A DNA stretch of 6,825 bases from Candidatus Thiosymbion ectosymbiont of Robbea hypermnestra (GCA_020443945.1 JAIZWN010000682.1:1-6825); one strand, 5' to 3'; positions 1-6,484 are shown, counted from the stretch's first letter. Numbers and translations: made by a program. Notes: generated by a model not told the origin, from the sequence alone.

Positions 1-25
1 GGGTTGACATGCAGGGCCTCATAGA

Positions 26-128
26 AGGTTGGGGTGAGGTCGCCCCGACAGGGGCGATGAACCCCAACGGCTTTGGCTTGACAGGGCAATTTGTCGGGGT
101 TGCCAGCCCACCCCAACCTATGGGTTGG
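26..128. repeat. Nested inverted repeats upstream of topA
   Basis: Several perfect arms overlap here. AGGTTGGGGTG (26-36) pairs with CACCCCAACCT (109-119). TCGCCCC (40-46) pairs with GGGGCGA (51-57) around a GACA loop. AACCCC (60-65) pairs with GGGGTT (96-101), extended by GACA (80-83) with TGTC (92-95). CCAACC (113-118) pairs with GGTTGG (123-128). GTTGGGGT (28-35) can also pair with ACCCCAAC (61-68), so two folds exclude each other. A short open frame crosses the region but has no ribosome binding site or recognisable protein. The likeliest reading is a cluster of REP-like palindromes. A structured leader or small RNA is possible but unsupported by any promoter I can see. Confidence 0.6.
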
Positions 129-207
129 TTCCCTTTCCGGTTGGCAGTGGTGGATTTTCAGCTGATTCGACCGCCCGTGGCCACCAAGCCGGCGCTCCTG
201 GCGATTT

Positions 208-319
208 GATGGGTACGCGGCGCTTTGGGTGTCCGATAGGCCGCCGGAGTTTGGGAGCCGCTGTGGTCTGATGAAGCACTCGACCGGCCTGCCGGGCGCC
301 CGCTTTACCCATCCTACCC
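208..319 (+). repeat. ~112-bp dispersed repeat, copy 1
   Basis: This stretch begins GATGGGTACGCG and ends GCTTTACCCATCCTACCC; its ends form the inverted pair GATGGGTA (208-215) and TACCCATC (306-313). It aligns along its whole length with 4252-4365 at about 81% identity by hand, with two single-base gaps. A third, more diverged copy lies inverted at 4115-4227. It has no ribosome binding site or convincing protein. Open frames across it on either strand change reading frame between copies, so they are chance readings. It looks like a small non-autonomous element or REP-type repeat. It lies 135 bases before the topA start, so it may lie upstream of or inside the topA promoter region. Confidence 0.75.
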
Positions 320-390
320 GGCTTGCCCGGACTGCTCCACGGCCAAAAGCTAGGATCCCATTGCCGCTGGGGTTCCGGCTGCCGAAGCAC

Positions 391-419
391 TTGACATCAG
401 GGCGGCTTCTCGCTTTCTC
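391..419 (+). promoter_or_regulatory. Weak candidate promoter for topA
   Basis: A perfect TTGACA -35 hexamer lies at 391-396, about 60 bases before the topA start. At 17-18 bases spacing the -10 position is only TTTCTC/TTCTCT, a poor match. A better TCTATG at 418-423 is too far away (21 bases). Only the -35 half is convincing. topA promoters are often supercoiling-sensitive, which can go with odd spacing, but that is inference here. Confidence 0.3.
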
Positions 420-454
420 TATGCGCTCTTTGCCATCCGGATGCAGGCAACCCC

Positions 455-2749
455 ATGAATCTGGTCGTCGTCGAATCGCCCGCCAAGGCGAAAACCATCA
501 AGAAATACCTGGGCTCCGACTTCGAGGTCGTGGCCTCCTACGGCCATGTGCGGGATCTGGTGCCGAAGGAGGGGGCGGTGGACCCGGAGCAGGGATTCTC
601 CATGCAGTACCAGGTCATCGAACGCAACGAGCGGCATGTGCAGAGTATCGCCAGGAAGCTCAAGCAGGCCCAGGCCCTGTATCTGGCCACCGACCCGGAC
701 CGCGAAGGGGAGGCCATCTCCTGGCATCTCTATGAGCTTCTGAAGGGCCGCCGTCAGCTCGGCAAACGGCCGGTGTACCGGGTCGTCTTCAACGAGGTCA
801 CCAAGCGCGCGGTGCAGGAGGCGGTGGCCCATCCGCGGGAGCTGTCCGCTGACCTGATCAACGCCCAGCAGGCGCGGCGCGCCCTGGATTATCTGGTGGG
901 CTTCAACCTCTCGCCCCTGCTGTGGCGGAAGGTCCGGCGCGGCCTGTCCGCCGGGCGCGTCCAGAGCCCCGCGCTACGGCTCATCGTGGAACGGGAGCAG
1001 GAGATCGAGGCCTTCGAGATCCGGGAGTACTGGACCGTCACCGCGGACGCGGCCAAGGAGGACAAGGACTTCGAGGCCAGGCTCACCTGGTTCGCCGGCG
1101 AGAAGCTGGAGCAGTTCAGCATCCGGGACGAGGCCCGCGCCCAGGAGATCGAACGCGCCCTGGTGCAGGCGGCCCAGGGGCGGCTCCTGGTCGAGCAGGT
1201 CGAGCGCAAGCAGCGCAAACGCAATCCCGCCCCTCCTTTCATCACCTCCACCCTGCAACAGGAGGCGGCGCGCAAACTCGGCTTCACCACCCGGCACACC
1301 ATGCGCATCGCCCAGCAGCTCTACGAGGGCGTGGCCGTCGGCGGCGACGCGGTGGGCCTCATCACCTACATGCGTACCGACTCGATCAATCTGGCTGCCG
1401 AGGCCCTGGACGAAATCCGCGGCTTCGTCGCCGAACGCTACGGCGCCGACCACCTGCCGCCCAAGGCGCGCCTCTACAAGACCAAATCCAAGAACGCCCA
1501 AGAGGCCCACGAGGCGATCCGGCCAACCTCCATCCGGCGCACCCCCCAGGAACTCAAGGCCCATCTGACCGCGGAGCAGGCCCGACTCTACGAGCTGATC
1601 TGGAAGCGCACCCTGGCCTGCCAGATGGCCCATGCCCTGATCGACATGGTAGCGGTAGACCTGACCGCCGACGCGGGCAACCGGTTTCGGGCCACGGGCT
1701 CCGCGGTGGTCAGTCCCGGTTTCATGCGCGTCTACCTGGAAGGCCGCGACGACGCCAAGGGTGCGGACGACGACCAGGAACGGATGCTGCCGCAGCTCAA
1801 GGAAGGCGAGCGAGTAGACCTCAAGGCCATCCGTCCGGAACAACACTTCACCGAGCCGCCGCCGCGCTACACCGAGGCCTCCCTGGTCAAGGCCCTGGAA
1901 GAATACGGAATCGGCCGCCCCTCCACCTATGCCAGTATCATCTCCACTCTCCAGGACCGGGAATACGCGGCGCTGGAGAAAAAACGCTTCCACCCCACGG
2001 ACGTGGGCCGCATCGTCAACCGGTTCCTCACCGAACACTTCACCTCCTACGTGGATTACGATTTCACCGCCCGGCTGGAAGACGAGCTGGACGCCGTCTC
2101 CCGCGGCGAGGAAGACTGGATCCCCCTGCTGGAGCAATTCTGGAAGCCCTTCAAGGGCCGCGTCGATCACACCCAGGAAAACGTCAAGCGTAGCGACGTC
2201 ACCCAAGAGATCATCGAGGAAACCTGCCCCCAATGCGGCGCGCCCCTGTCGATCCGTCTCGGGCGACACGGCCGCTTCATCGGCTGCACCAAATACCCCA
2301 AGTGTGACTACACCCGGGACCTCGGAGACGCGACCGGGGCCGAACGGCCGCCGGCCGAAGTGGTCGCGGACCGCCGCTGCCCGGAATGCGGCGCCGAGCT
2401 ACAGATCAAGCACGGCAAATACGGCAAATTCATCGGCTGCGGCGCCTACCCCAAGTGTCGCTACATCGAGCCCCTGGAACGACCCGAAGACACGGGCGTC
2501 ACCTGCCCCAAATGCAACCAGGGGAGCCTGCTCAAGAAAAAATCGCGGCGGGGCAAGCTCTTCTACTCCTGCGCCACCTACCCCAAATGCGACTACGCGG
2601 TCTGGAACCAGCCGGTCGCCGAGCCCTGTCCCCAATGTGCTTGGCCCATACTCACGCTCAAAACCACCAAGCGCGCCGGGGCCCAAAAGGTCTGTCCCCA
2701 GAAGGACTGCAACTACACCGCCCCGGCCGAGGAGCCGGCCGCATCCTGA
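455..2749 (+). CDS. topA: DNA topoisomerase I (type IA)
   Basis: Relaxes negatively supercoiled DNA by cutting one strand through a 5'-phosphotyrosine link and passing the other strand. The 764-residue protein opens with the TOPRIM motif VVESPAKAKT (E7) and has the acidic metal site ATDPDREGE (D80, D82, E84). SAGRVQSPALRLIVERE lies at 165-181. The catalytic tyrosine is Y305 in GLITYMRTDS, with R307 beside it. The C-terminal part carries four tetracysteine zinc fingers: C591/C594/C611/C617, C642/C645/C662/C668, C684/C687/C706/C712 and C725/C728/C747/C752. Escherichia coli TopA is 865 residues, so this C-terminal region is shorter, but the length is within the family range. The start at 455 puts MNLVVVESPAKAK at the usual N-terminus. 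Its ribosome site is weak (AGG at 445-447). It seems monocistronic, converging on the rhodanese gene. Confidence 0.97.
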   Translation: MNLVVVESPAKAKTIKKYLGSDFEVVASYGHVRDLVPKEGAVDPEQGFSMQYQVIERNERHVQSIARKLKQAQALYLATDPDREGEAISWHLYELLKGRRQLGKRPVYRVVFNEVTKRAVQEAVAHPRELSADLINAQQARRALDYLVGFNLSPLLWRKVRRGLSAGRVQSPALRLIVEREQEIEAFEIREYWTVTADAAKEDKDFEARLTWFAGEKLEQFSIRDEARAQEIERALVQAAQGRLLVEQVERKQRKRNPAPPFITSTLQQEAARKLGFTTRHTMRIAQQLYEGVAVGGDAVGLITYMRTDSINLAAEALDEIRGFVAERYGADHLPPKARLYKTKSKNAQEAHEAIRPTSIRRTPQELKAHLTAEQARLYELIWKRTLACQMAHALIDMVAVDLTADAGNRFRATGSAVVSPGFMRVYLEGRDDAKGADDDQERMLPQLKEGERVDLKAIRPEQHFTEPPPRYTEASLVKALEEYGIGRPSTYASIISTLQDREYAALEKKRFHPTDVGRIVNRFLTEHFTSYVDYDFTARLEDELDAVSRGEEDWIPLLEQFWKPFKGRVDHTQENVKRSDVTQEIIEETCPQCGAPLSIRLGRHGRFIGCTKYPKCDYTRDLGDATGAERPPAEVVADRRCPECGAELQIKHGKYGKFIGCGAYPKCRYIEPLERPEDTGVTCPKCNQGSLLKKKSRRGKLFYSCATYPKCDYAVWNQPVAEPCPQCAWPILTLKTTKRAGAQKVCPQKDCNYTAPAEEPAAS

Positions 2750-2839
2750 TTTCGATCGAACTCGGCCTTATAGATGAGCAAAGACCGTCAGGGACGGCGG
2801 GCATGTCCAACGGCGACGACGCACCCTACCCGGCGGATG

Positions 2840-2875
2840 TTGGGCAGGGCACACGTCCTAGTGTACCTTGCCCAA
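2840..2875. repeat. 15-bp hairpin between convergent genes
   Basis: TTGGGCAGGGCACAC (2840-2854) pairs with GTGTACCTTGCCCAA (2861-2875) around the loop GTCCTA. Two of 15 positions deviate: one G-U type and one C-A. It lies 90 bases after the topA stop and 13 bases beyond the rhodanese stop, so it could end or shield both transcripts. It lacks a T-tract on either strand, so it is not a canonical intrinsic terminator. The flanking CACCCTACCC (2822-2831) and CAATCTAC (2873-2880) resemble ends of dispersed palindromic repeats. Confidence 0.6.
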
Positions 2876-2888
2876 TCTACAGGGCGTG

Positions 2889-3317
2889 TCAGCATTGCTC
2901 CCAGGGTAGTCCGCGGAAGCGCCAACCGCCGCTGGTGCCCCGGTGATGACTTTCATCCAGCTCGCCCTCGAAGCCCTCGTCGATATGGAAGACATTCCGC
3001 ATCCCGCCTTCCACCAGGGCCTTGCCGGCCTCCAGGGAGCGTTTCCCGCTACGGCAGATGAGGATGATCGGCGCGCAGGGGTTCTCCTGGGTGCATACCG
3101 CCCCGCCGAGCAGGAGCTTGCGAATCTCGGTCTCGAAATTCGGGTTGATCGTCCAGTCGGGCTCATCGATCCAGGCGACGTGGATCGCGCTGGTCGGGTG
3201 GCCGACGAACAGGTATTCCATGGTGGAGCGGATGTCCACCAGGAGCGCCCGGGGGTCGTCCTGGACCATTTGCCAGGCTTGTTGCGGAGTGAGACTCTTG
3301 ATGTCGTGTTCGCTCAT
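2889..3317 (-). CDS. Single-domain rhodanese-like sulfurtransferase
   Basis: A 142-residue cytoplasmic protein with no signal peptide or membrane segment. The rhodanese fold is shown by LLVDIRS near residues 25-31 (D28, R30) and the active-site loop ICRSGKRS with catalytic C88. Such loops take up sulfane sulfur as a cysteine persulfide and pass it to a thiol, cyanide or protein partner. Two more cysteines (C75, C81) sit before the loop, and the protein ends GWRFRGLPWEQC with a terminal C142. The start at 3317 is chosen because the minus strand has AAGGAG (3328-3333) 10 bases upstream and MSEHDIKSLTPQQAW begins a normal rhodanese N-terminus. An upstream in-frame ATG at 3419 would add 34 proline/arginine-rich residues reading across the promoter. 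No sulfur-oxidation genes lie beside it, so the physiological acceptor is unknown. Confidence 0.92.
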   Translation of the reverse strand: MSEHDIKSLTPQQAWQMVQDDPRALLVDIRSTMEYLFVGHPTSAIHVAWIDEPDWTINPNFETEIRKLLLGGAVCTQENPCAPIILICRSGKRSLEAGKALVEGGMRNVFHIDEGFEGELDESHHRGTSGGWRFRGLPWEQC

Positions 3318-3327
3318 GTTCCGAATT

Positions 3328-3333
3328 CTCCTT
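3328..3333 (-). promoter_or_regulatory. Ribosome binding site deciding the rhodanese start
   Basis: On the minus strand this reads AAGGAG, 10 bases before the ATG at 3315-3317. It is the strongest Shine-Dalgarno match I see in the window and favours the short 142-residue form. Confidence 0.75.
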
Positions 3334-3353
3334 GTGGTCATAGTTCGGAGCCG

Positions 3354-3382
3354 AGTATAGCCGTCATCCGCGGGGTTGCCAC
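3354..3382 (-). promoter_or_regulatory. Candidate sigma70 promoter of the rhodanese gene
   Basis: On the minus strand, GTGGCA (3377-3382, 4 of 6 to TTGACA) is followed 17 bases later by TATACT (3354-3359, 5 of 6 to TATAAT). Transcription would start about 30 bases before the rhodanese ATG, leaving room for its ribosome site. The inverted pair ATCCGC (3366-3371) and GCGGAT (3389-3394) brackets the -35 region. It could be an operator, but six-base arms are easily found by chance. Confidence 0.5.
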
Positions 3383-3514
3383 TGGGATGCGGATTGCCCG
3401 TAGGGCGAGTAGGCCACATTTGCTGGTAATCGACAGGGCGTGCAGGTAGTCGGGAAGAACCAGGATCGTGAACTCAAACCGATCAGGATCAATTGTTAAT
3501 CCGGCGAGGGTCCA

Positions 3515-4039
3515 ATGACATTCAAAACAGCCGATCTTTATGATGACCATGGTGACCGGGTCCAGGTCTGCGATCCCATCTTCCGGGATTTCGGCGGTCA
3601 CGCCCGCTTCTGCGGCCCTATCGCCACGGTCAAGTGTTTCGAGGACAACTCCCAGGTCAAGGCCGTTCTGGGCGAGCCGGGCGCGGGTCGGGTGCTGGTG
3701 GTGGATGCCGGCGGCTCCCTGCGTTGCGCGATGCTCGGCGACCTGATCGCGGCCAGCGCTGCCGAGAACGGCTGGTCCGGGGTGTTGCTGTTCGGCTGCG
3801 TGCGGGACGCGGCTGAGATTGCCGGTATGGCGCTGGGGGTAAAGGCGCTGGCCACCAATCCGCGCAAGAGCGAGCGGCGCGGGGAAGGGCAGCGGGAGAT
3901 CCCGGTGCGCTTTGCCGGGGCCTGCTTCCGGCCGGGGGATTACCTCTATTGCGACGAGGATGGCATCCTGGTCTCCCCGGAGGCGCTCGAAGTTTCGGCG
4001 GGCGGCGGCAACCCTGCTCCGGCATCGACCGTGACATGA
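3515..4039 (+). CDS. rraA: RraA family protein (aldolase-type or RNase E regulator)
   Basis: A 174-residue protein matching the RraA family from end to end: TADLYDDHGDRVQVCDP at the start, TVKCFEDN (38-45), RVLVVDAGGSLR (59-70) and GDYLYCDEDGILVSPEAL (141-158). Family members are either 4-hydroxy-4-methyl-2-oxoglutarate/oxaloacetate aldolase-decarboxylases or, in E. coli, an inhibitor that binds RNase E. This copy has the metal and substrate motif D-X20-R-D-X2-E intact (D76, R97, D98, E101). From memory, E. coli RraA has VRQ rather than VRD at this point. That favours retained lyase activity but does not exclude RNase E binding. The last ~14 residues (SAGGGNPAPASTVT) are a low-complexity tail beyond the usual end. 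GAGGG (3506-3510) is a close ribosome site. I found no good promoter in 3383-3514. Confidence 0.9.
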   Translation: MTFKTADLYDDHGDRVQVCDPIFRDFGGHARFCGPIATVKCFEDNSQVKAVLGEPGAGRVLVVDAGGSLRCAMLGDLIAASAAENGWSGVLLFGCVRDAAEIAGMALGVKALATNPRKSERRGEGQREIPVRFAGACFRPGDYLYCDEDGILVSPEALEVSAGGGNPAPASTVT

Positions 4040-4085
4040 CACGGGTGCTGGCACGCGCATCGAGTGCCGGCGGTCCCAATCGTAG

Positions 4086-4102
4086 GGTCCGCTGTGCGGA
4101 CC
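4086..4102. repeat. Small perfect hairpin after rraA
   Basis: GGTCCGC and GCGGACC pair perfectly around TGT, preceded by GTAG. It lies 46 bases after the rraA stop. There is no T-tract, so it is more likely a palindromic repeat unit than a terminator. Confidence 0.5.
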
Positions 4103-4114
4103 ATCATTCAGCTT

Positions 4115-4227
4115 GTAGGATGGGCAAAGCAGAGCGTGTCTATTCTCTGGTCCAAGTCTCCGGTCACCGCCCAGGGTCGTCTGGGCCGAGGTTCCCTGCC
4201 GGATGCACACAGCGAAGCGTGCCCATC
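4115..4227 (-). repeat. ~112-bp dispersed repeat, copy 2 (inverted, diverged)
   Basis: Begins GTAGGATGGGCAAAGC (4115-4130), the inverted form (15 of 16) of 4348-4363. Ends GCGTGCCCATC (4217-4227), the exact inverse of 4252-4262. Between the ends, similarity to the reverse complement of copy 3 is patchy: CTGGTC, the CCGGTCA stretch, and the last ~40 bases. It therefore looks like an older or recombined copy in opposite orientation, 24 bases from copy 3. No gene is visible in it. Confidence 0.6.
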
Positions 4228-4251
4228 AAATCTGGTTCCCGATTATGGCTC

Positions 4252-4365
4252 GATGGGCACGCGCGCGCTTTGGATATTCGACAGGCCATCGGGGTTTGGG
4301 AGCCGCCGTGACCTGACCGGGACGCTCGACCAGCCTGCCGGGCGCTTGCTTTGTCCATCCTACCC
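4252..4365 (+). repeat. ~112-bp dispersed repeat, copy 3
   Basis: Begins GATGGGCACGCG and ends GCTTTGTCCATCCTACCC. By hand it aligns with 208-319 along the full length, with 21 substitutions, all transitions, and two single-base gaps. Together with copy 2 it forms a large inverted structure (4115-4363) whose outer 16-base and inner 11-base arms can pair. Open frames through it are not preserved between copies. Confidence 0.75.
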
Positions 4366-4426
4366 GCTGTGCCCGCAAAGCCGGCGGTCCCAGTTTCCTG
4401 GAGTTTGGGAACGAGCCAAGTGGAAA

Positions 4427-4645
4427 CCCGTCATTCCGGCAGGGAATGCCGTAACCCAGACACCAGGGATGGCAACCCGAAGCCGGCAACCGACTTACTG
4501 TGGCTCGCTCCCACGCTCCGGAGCGTGGGAGCCAGAGACGGAGAGGGCTTATGCAAAGATGGTGCAGACATCAGGCAGTACAGATCCCGGCAACCTGCCG
4601 TCCCTGGCATCGGCAGGTTCTGGTACTCCCTGCCAGAATGACGGG
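4427..4645. mobile_element. Palindromic MITE-like element before aceK
   Basis: The ends are inverted repeats: CCCGTCATTCCGGCAGGGA (4427-4445) matches the reverse of 4627-4645 in 18 of 19 positions. Similarity runs on to 25 of 30 (4427-4456 with 4616-4645). It continues with small gaps through CCAGGGATGGCA (4463-4474) against the inverted CCAGGGACGGCA, giving arms of about 48-50 bases. The interior holds the 26-base palindrome at 4507-4532. A second hairpin, AACCTGCCG (4592-4600) with CGGCAGGTT (4611-4619), competes with the right arm. No transposase is encoded. The GTCATTCCGGC core resembles palindromic repeats scattered in many proteobacteria (memory, not searched). The element ends 51 bases before aceK, so it may supply or displace that gene's regulatory DNA. 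I saw no clear target-site duplication. Confidence 0.6.
4507..4532. repeat. Perfect 26-bp palindrome
   Basis: GCTCCCACGCTCC (4507-4519) is followed directly by its exact reverse complement (4520-4532), with no loop. It sits near the middle of the element at 4427-4645. It could extrude as a cruciform, or form a hairpin in RNA from either strand. Confidence 0.85.
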
Positions 4646-4696
4646 GTGGAGCAACTCGTAATATCGATGGAAATGAGGCGCTAGGCGGATCTTCCG

Positions 4697-6421
4697 ATGG
4701 CATGGGCTCTGGCCAAGCGGATCGCCACGGCGATTCGTGCCGGCTTCGATCATCATTACCGGCGGTATCGGGCGATGACCGCCGGGGCGTGGCAACGGTT
4801 CGAGAACGCGGATTGGGCCGCGGTGCAGGGCGCCTCCCGCGAGTGCATCGGTTACTACGACCGGCACGTGGACACGACCATCGCGGATTTGCGGGCCGAG
4901 TTCGGCATCCGGGAGCTCGACGAGCCGCTGTGGCGGCGGGTCAAGGTCGAGTACCTGCGTCTGCTGCCCGAGCATCGCCAGCCGGAGCTGGCGGAGACCT
5001 ACTACAACTCGGTCTTCTGCCATCTGTTCCACCGCGCCTACTACAACAACGAGTTCATCTTCGTCTGGCCGGTGCTGTCCACCGAACACCTGGAGTCGGA
5101 AACCCCCAACTTTCGCTGCTACTACCCGACCCGGGACGGCTTCGCCCAAGTCATCTGCGAGATCCTGTCCAGCTTCGAGTTTCGTCTACCCTTCCCCGCC
5201 ATCCGGCGCGATCTGCGCCATCTCATCCGCGCCATCCGGACCCGGTTCCCGAGCGGTGGGGAAAGGCACCAGAATTTCCAGCTCGCGGTTCTCAGCCGGG
5301 TCTTTTATCGCAACAAGGGCGCCTACATCATCGGCAAGGCCATCAACGGGGCCGATCAGATCCCCTTCGTCATTCCGATCCTGAACGACGAGTCCGGCGG
5401 CCTCTATGTGGATACCCTGCTCACGGGGAACGACGAGCTCTCCGCCATCTTCAGCTTCTCGCGCGCCTACTTCATGGTGGATACCGAGGTGCCCGCCGCG
5501 GTGGTCGAGTTCCTGCAGCCGCTGATGCCCCACAAGGGCAAGGCGGAACTCTACACGGCCATCGGTCTGCACAAATTCGGCAAGGCCGAGTTCTATCGCT
5601 CGTTCCTCAAACACCTGCACTATTCCAGCGACGGCCTGGTGGTCGCGCCGGGCATCCGCGGCATGGTGATGTGCGTCTTCACCCTGGCGTCCTTTCCTTA
5701 TGTGTTCAAGGTCATCAAGGATCGCTTCCCGTCACCCAAAACGACCACCCGGGAGACGGTCAGGCAGAAATACCAACTGGTCAAGCTGCATGATCGCGTC
5801 GGGCGGATGGCCGATTCCTGGGAATATTCCGATGTCGCCTTCCCTCGGGAACGCTTCTCCGACGCTTTGCTGACCCAGCTTCGGGAAGAAGCGGCGAGCA
5901 GCCTGGCGATTGAAGGCGATCAGGTCATCATCAAACACCTCTACATCGAACGGCGCATGCGTCCCCTGAATCTCTATCTGGAATCGGCGAACGCGGAACA
6001 ACGGGAACACGCGATCCGGGAATACGGCGACGCCATCAAACAGCTGGCCGCCGCGAATATCTTCCCAGGCGACTTGCTATTCAAGAACTTCGGCGTTACC
6101 CGCCAAGGCAGGGTGGTCTTTTACGACTATGACGAGATCTGCTACCTGACCGAGTGCAACTTCCGGGAGATCCCCCAGGCGCCCTTCCCGGAGCTGGAGA
6201 TGGCGGACGAGCCCTGGTATACGGCGGCACCGGGGGATGTGTTCCCGGAGGAGTTCGCGACCTTTCTGCTTACGGACCCCCGCATCCGGGCGTGCTTTCT
6301 GGCCCATCATCGGGAGCTTCTGGACGCCGCCTGGTGGCGAAGCCGTCAGGAGGGCATCCGCCAGGGACACCTGGAAGACGTATTCGCCTATCCGGCGCAG
6401 CGGCGCTTCCAGCGCGCATGA
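4697..6421 (+). CDS. aceK: Isocitrate dehydrogenase kinase/phosphatase
   Basis: Bifunctional cytoplasmic enzyme that phosphorylates isocitrate dehydrogenase to switch it off and dephosphorylates it to restore it, setting the split of isocitrate between the TCA cycle and the glyoxylate bypass. The 574 residues match the E. coli length (578). The first ~310 residues form the regulatory half, with landmarks FHRAYYNNEFIFVWP (111-125) and YRNKGAYIIGKAINGADQIP (204-223). The kinase-like half has the glycine-rich VAPGIRGMVM (317-326), the ATP lysine region VFKVIKD (K338/K341) and DRVGRMADSWEY with D373, the likely equivalent of E. coli D371. It also has HLYIERRMRPLN (414-425), the catalytic-loop FPGDLLFKNFG (D459, N464) and FYDYDE (D477, D479, E480). 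All key residues are present. The start has a moderate ribosome site, AGGCGGA (4683-4689). aceA and aceB are not adjacent, unlike the enteric aceBAK operon. Confidence 0.97.
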   Translation: MAWALAKRIATAIRAGFDHHYRRYRAMTAGAWQRFENADWAAVQGASRECIGYYDRHVDTTIADLRAEFGIRELDEPLWRRVKVEYLRLLPEHRQPELAETYYNSVFCHLFHRAYYNNEFIFVWPVLSTEHLESETPNFRCYYPTRDGFAQVICEILSSFEFRLPFPAIRRDLRHLIRAIRTRFPSGGERHQNFQLAVLSRVFYRNKGAYIIGKAINGADQIPFVIPILNDESGGLYVDTLLTGNDELSAIFSFSRAYFMVDTEVPAAVVEFLQPLMPHKGKAELYTAIGLHKFGKAEFYRSFLKHLHYSSDGLVVAPGIRGMVMCVFTLASFPYVFKVIKDRFPSPKTTTRETVRQKYQLVKLHDRVGRMADSWEYSDVAFPRERFSDALLTQLREEAASSLAIEGDQVIIKHLYIERRMRPLNLYLESANAEQREHAIREYGDAIKQLAAANIFPGDLLFKNFGVTRQGRVVFYDYDEICYLTECNFREIPQAPFPELEMADEPWYTAAPGDVFPEEFATFLLTDPRIRACFLAHHRELLDAAWWRSRQEGIRQGHLEDVFAYPAQRRFQRA

Positions 6422-6455
6422 GTATGAGCCTGAGACGAGCAATGGGCCTTTTCCA

Positions 6456-6484
6456 ATCCGCGGATTTCGTAGCTTCCCGCGGAT
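6456..6484. repeat. 8-bp hairpin after aceK
   Basis: ATCCGCGG (6456-6463) pairs with CCGCGGAT (6477-6484) across a 13-base loop, 34 bases past the aceK stop. The left arm is also part of a 10-base palindrome (6456-6465). It is followed by A-rich rather than T-rich sequence, so it is at most a weak transcript end for aceK. Confidence 0.45.

Noticed and set aside
9..209. 66-residue plus-strand open frame
   Set aside because: It reads through nested palindromes, has no ribosome site and resembles no protein.
118..390. 90-residue minus-strand open frame
   Set aside because: It is a reading of repeat copy 1. The equivalent frame in copy 3 shifts, so the peptide is not conserved.
922..2193. 423-residue plus-strand frame inside topA
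   Set aside because: It is an arginine/proline/glycine-rich shadow frame typical of high-GC genes, and topA explains the DNA fully.
974..2269. 431-residue minus-strand frame antisense to topA
   Set aside because: It is a shadow of topA with no recognisable domains and no ribosome site.
3338..4210. 290-residue minus-strand frame across the rraA-like gene
   Set aside because: It is antisense to a clear RraA protein, runs into repeats at both ends, and has no domain I recognise.
4115..4645. CRISPR array
   Set aside because: The repeats are few, unequal in length, partly inverted and not regularly spaced, and no cas gene is present.
4064..4684. 206-residue plus-strand frame between rraA and aceK
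   Set aside because: It crosses two repeat copies and the palindromic element. Its sequence is repeat-derived and has no ribosome site.
5186..5620. 144-residue minus-strand frame antisense to aceK
   Set aside because: aceK on the other strand is intact and conserved throughout, so this is a shadow.
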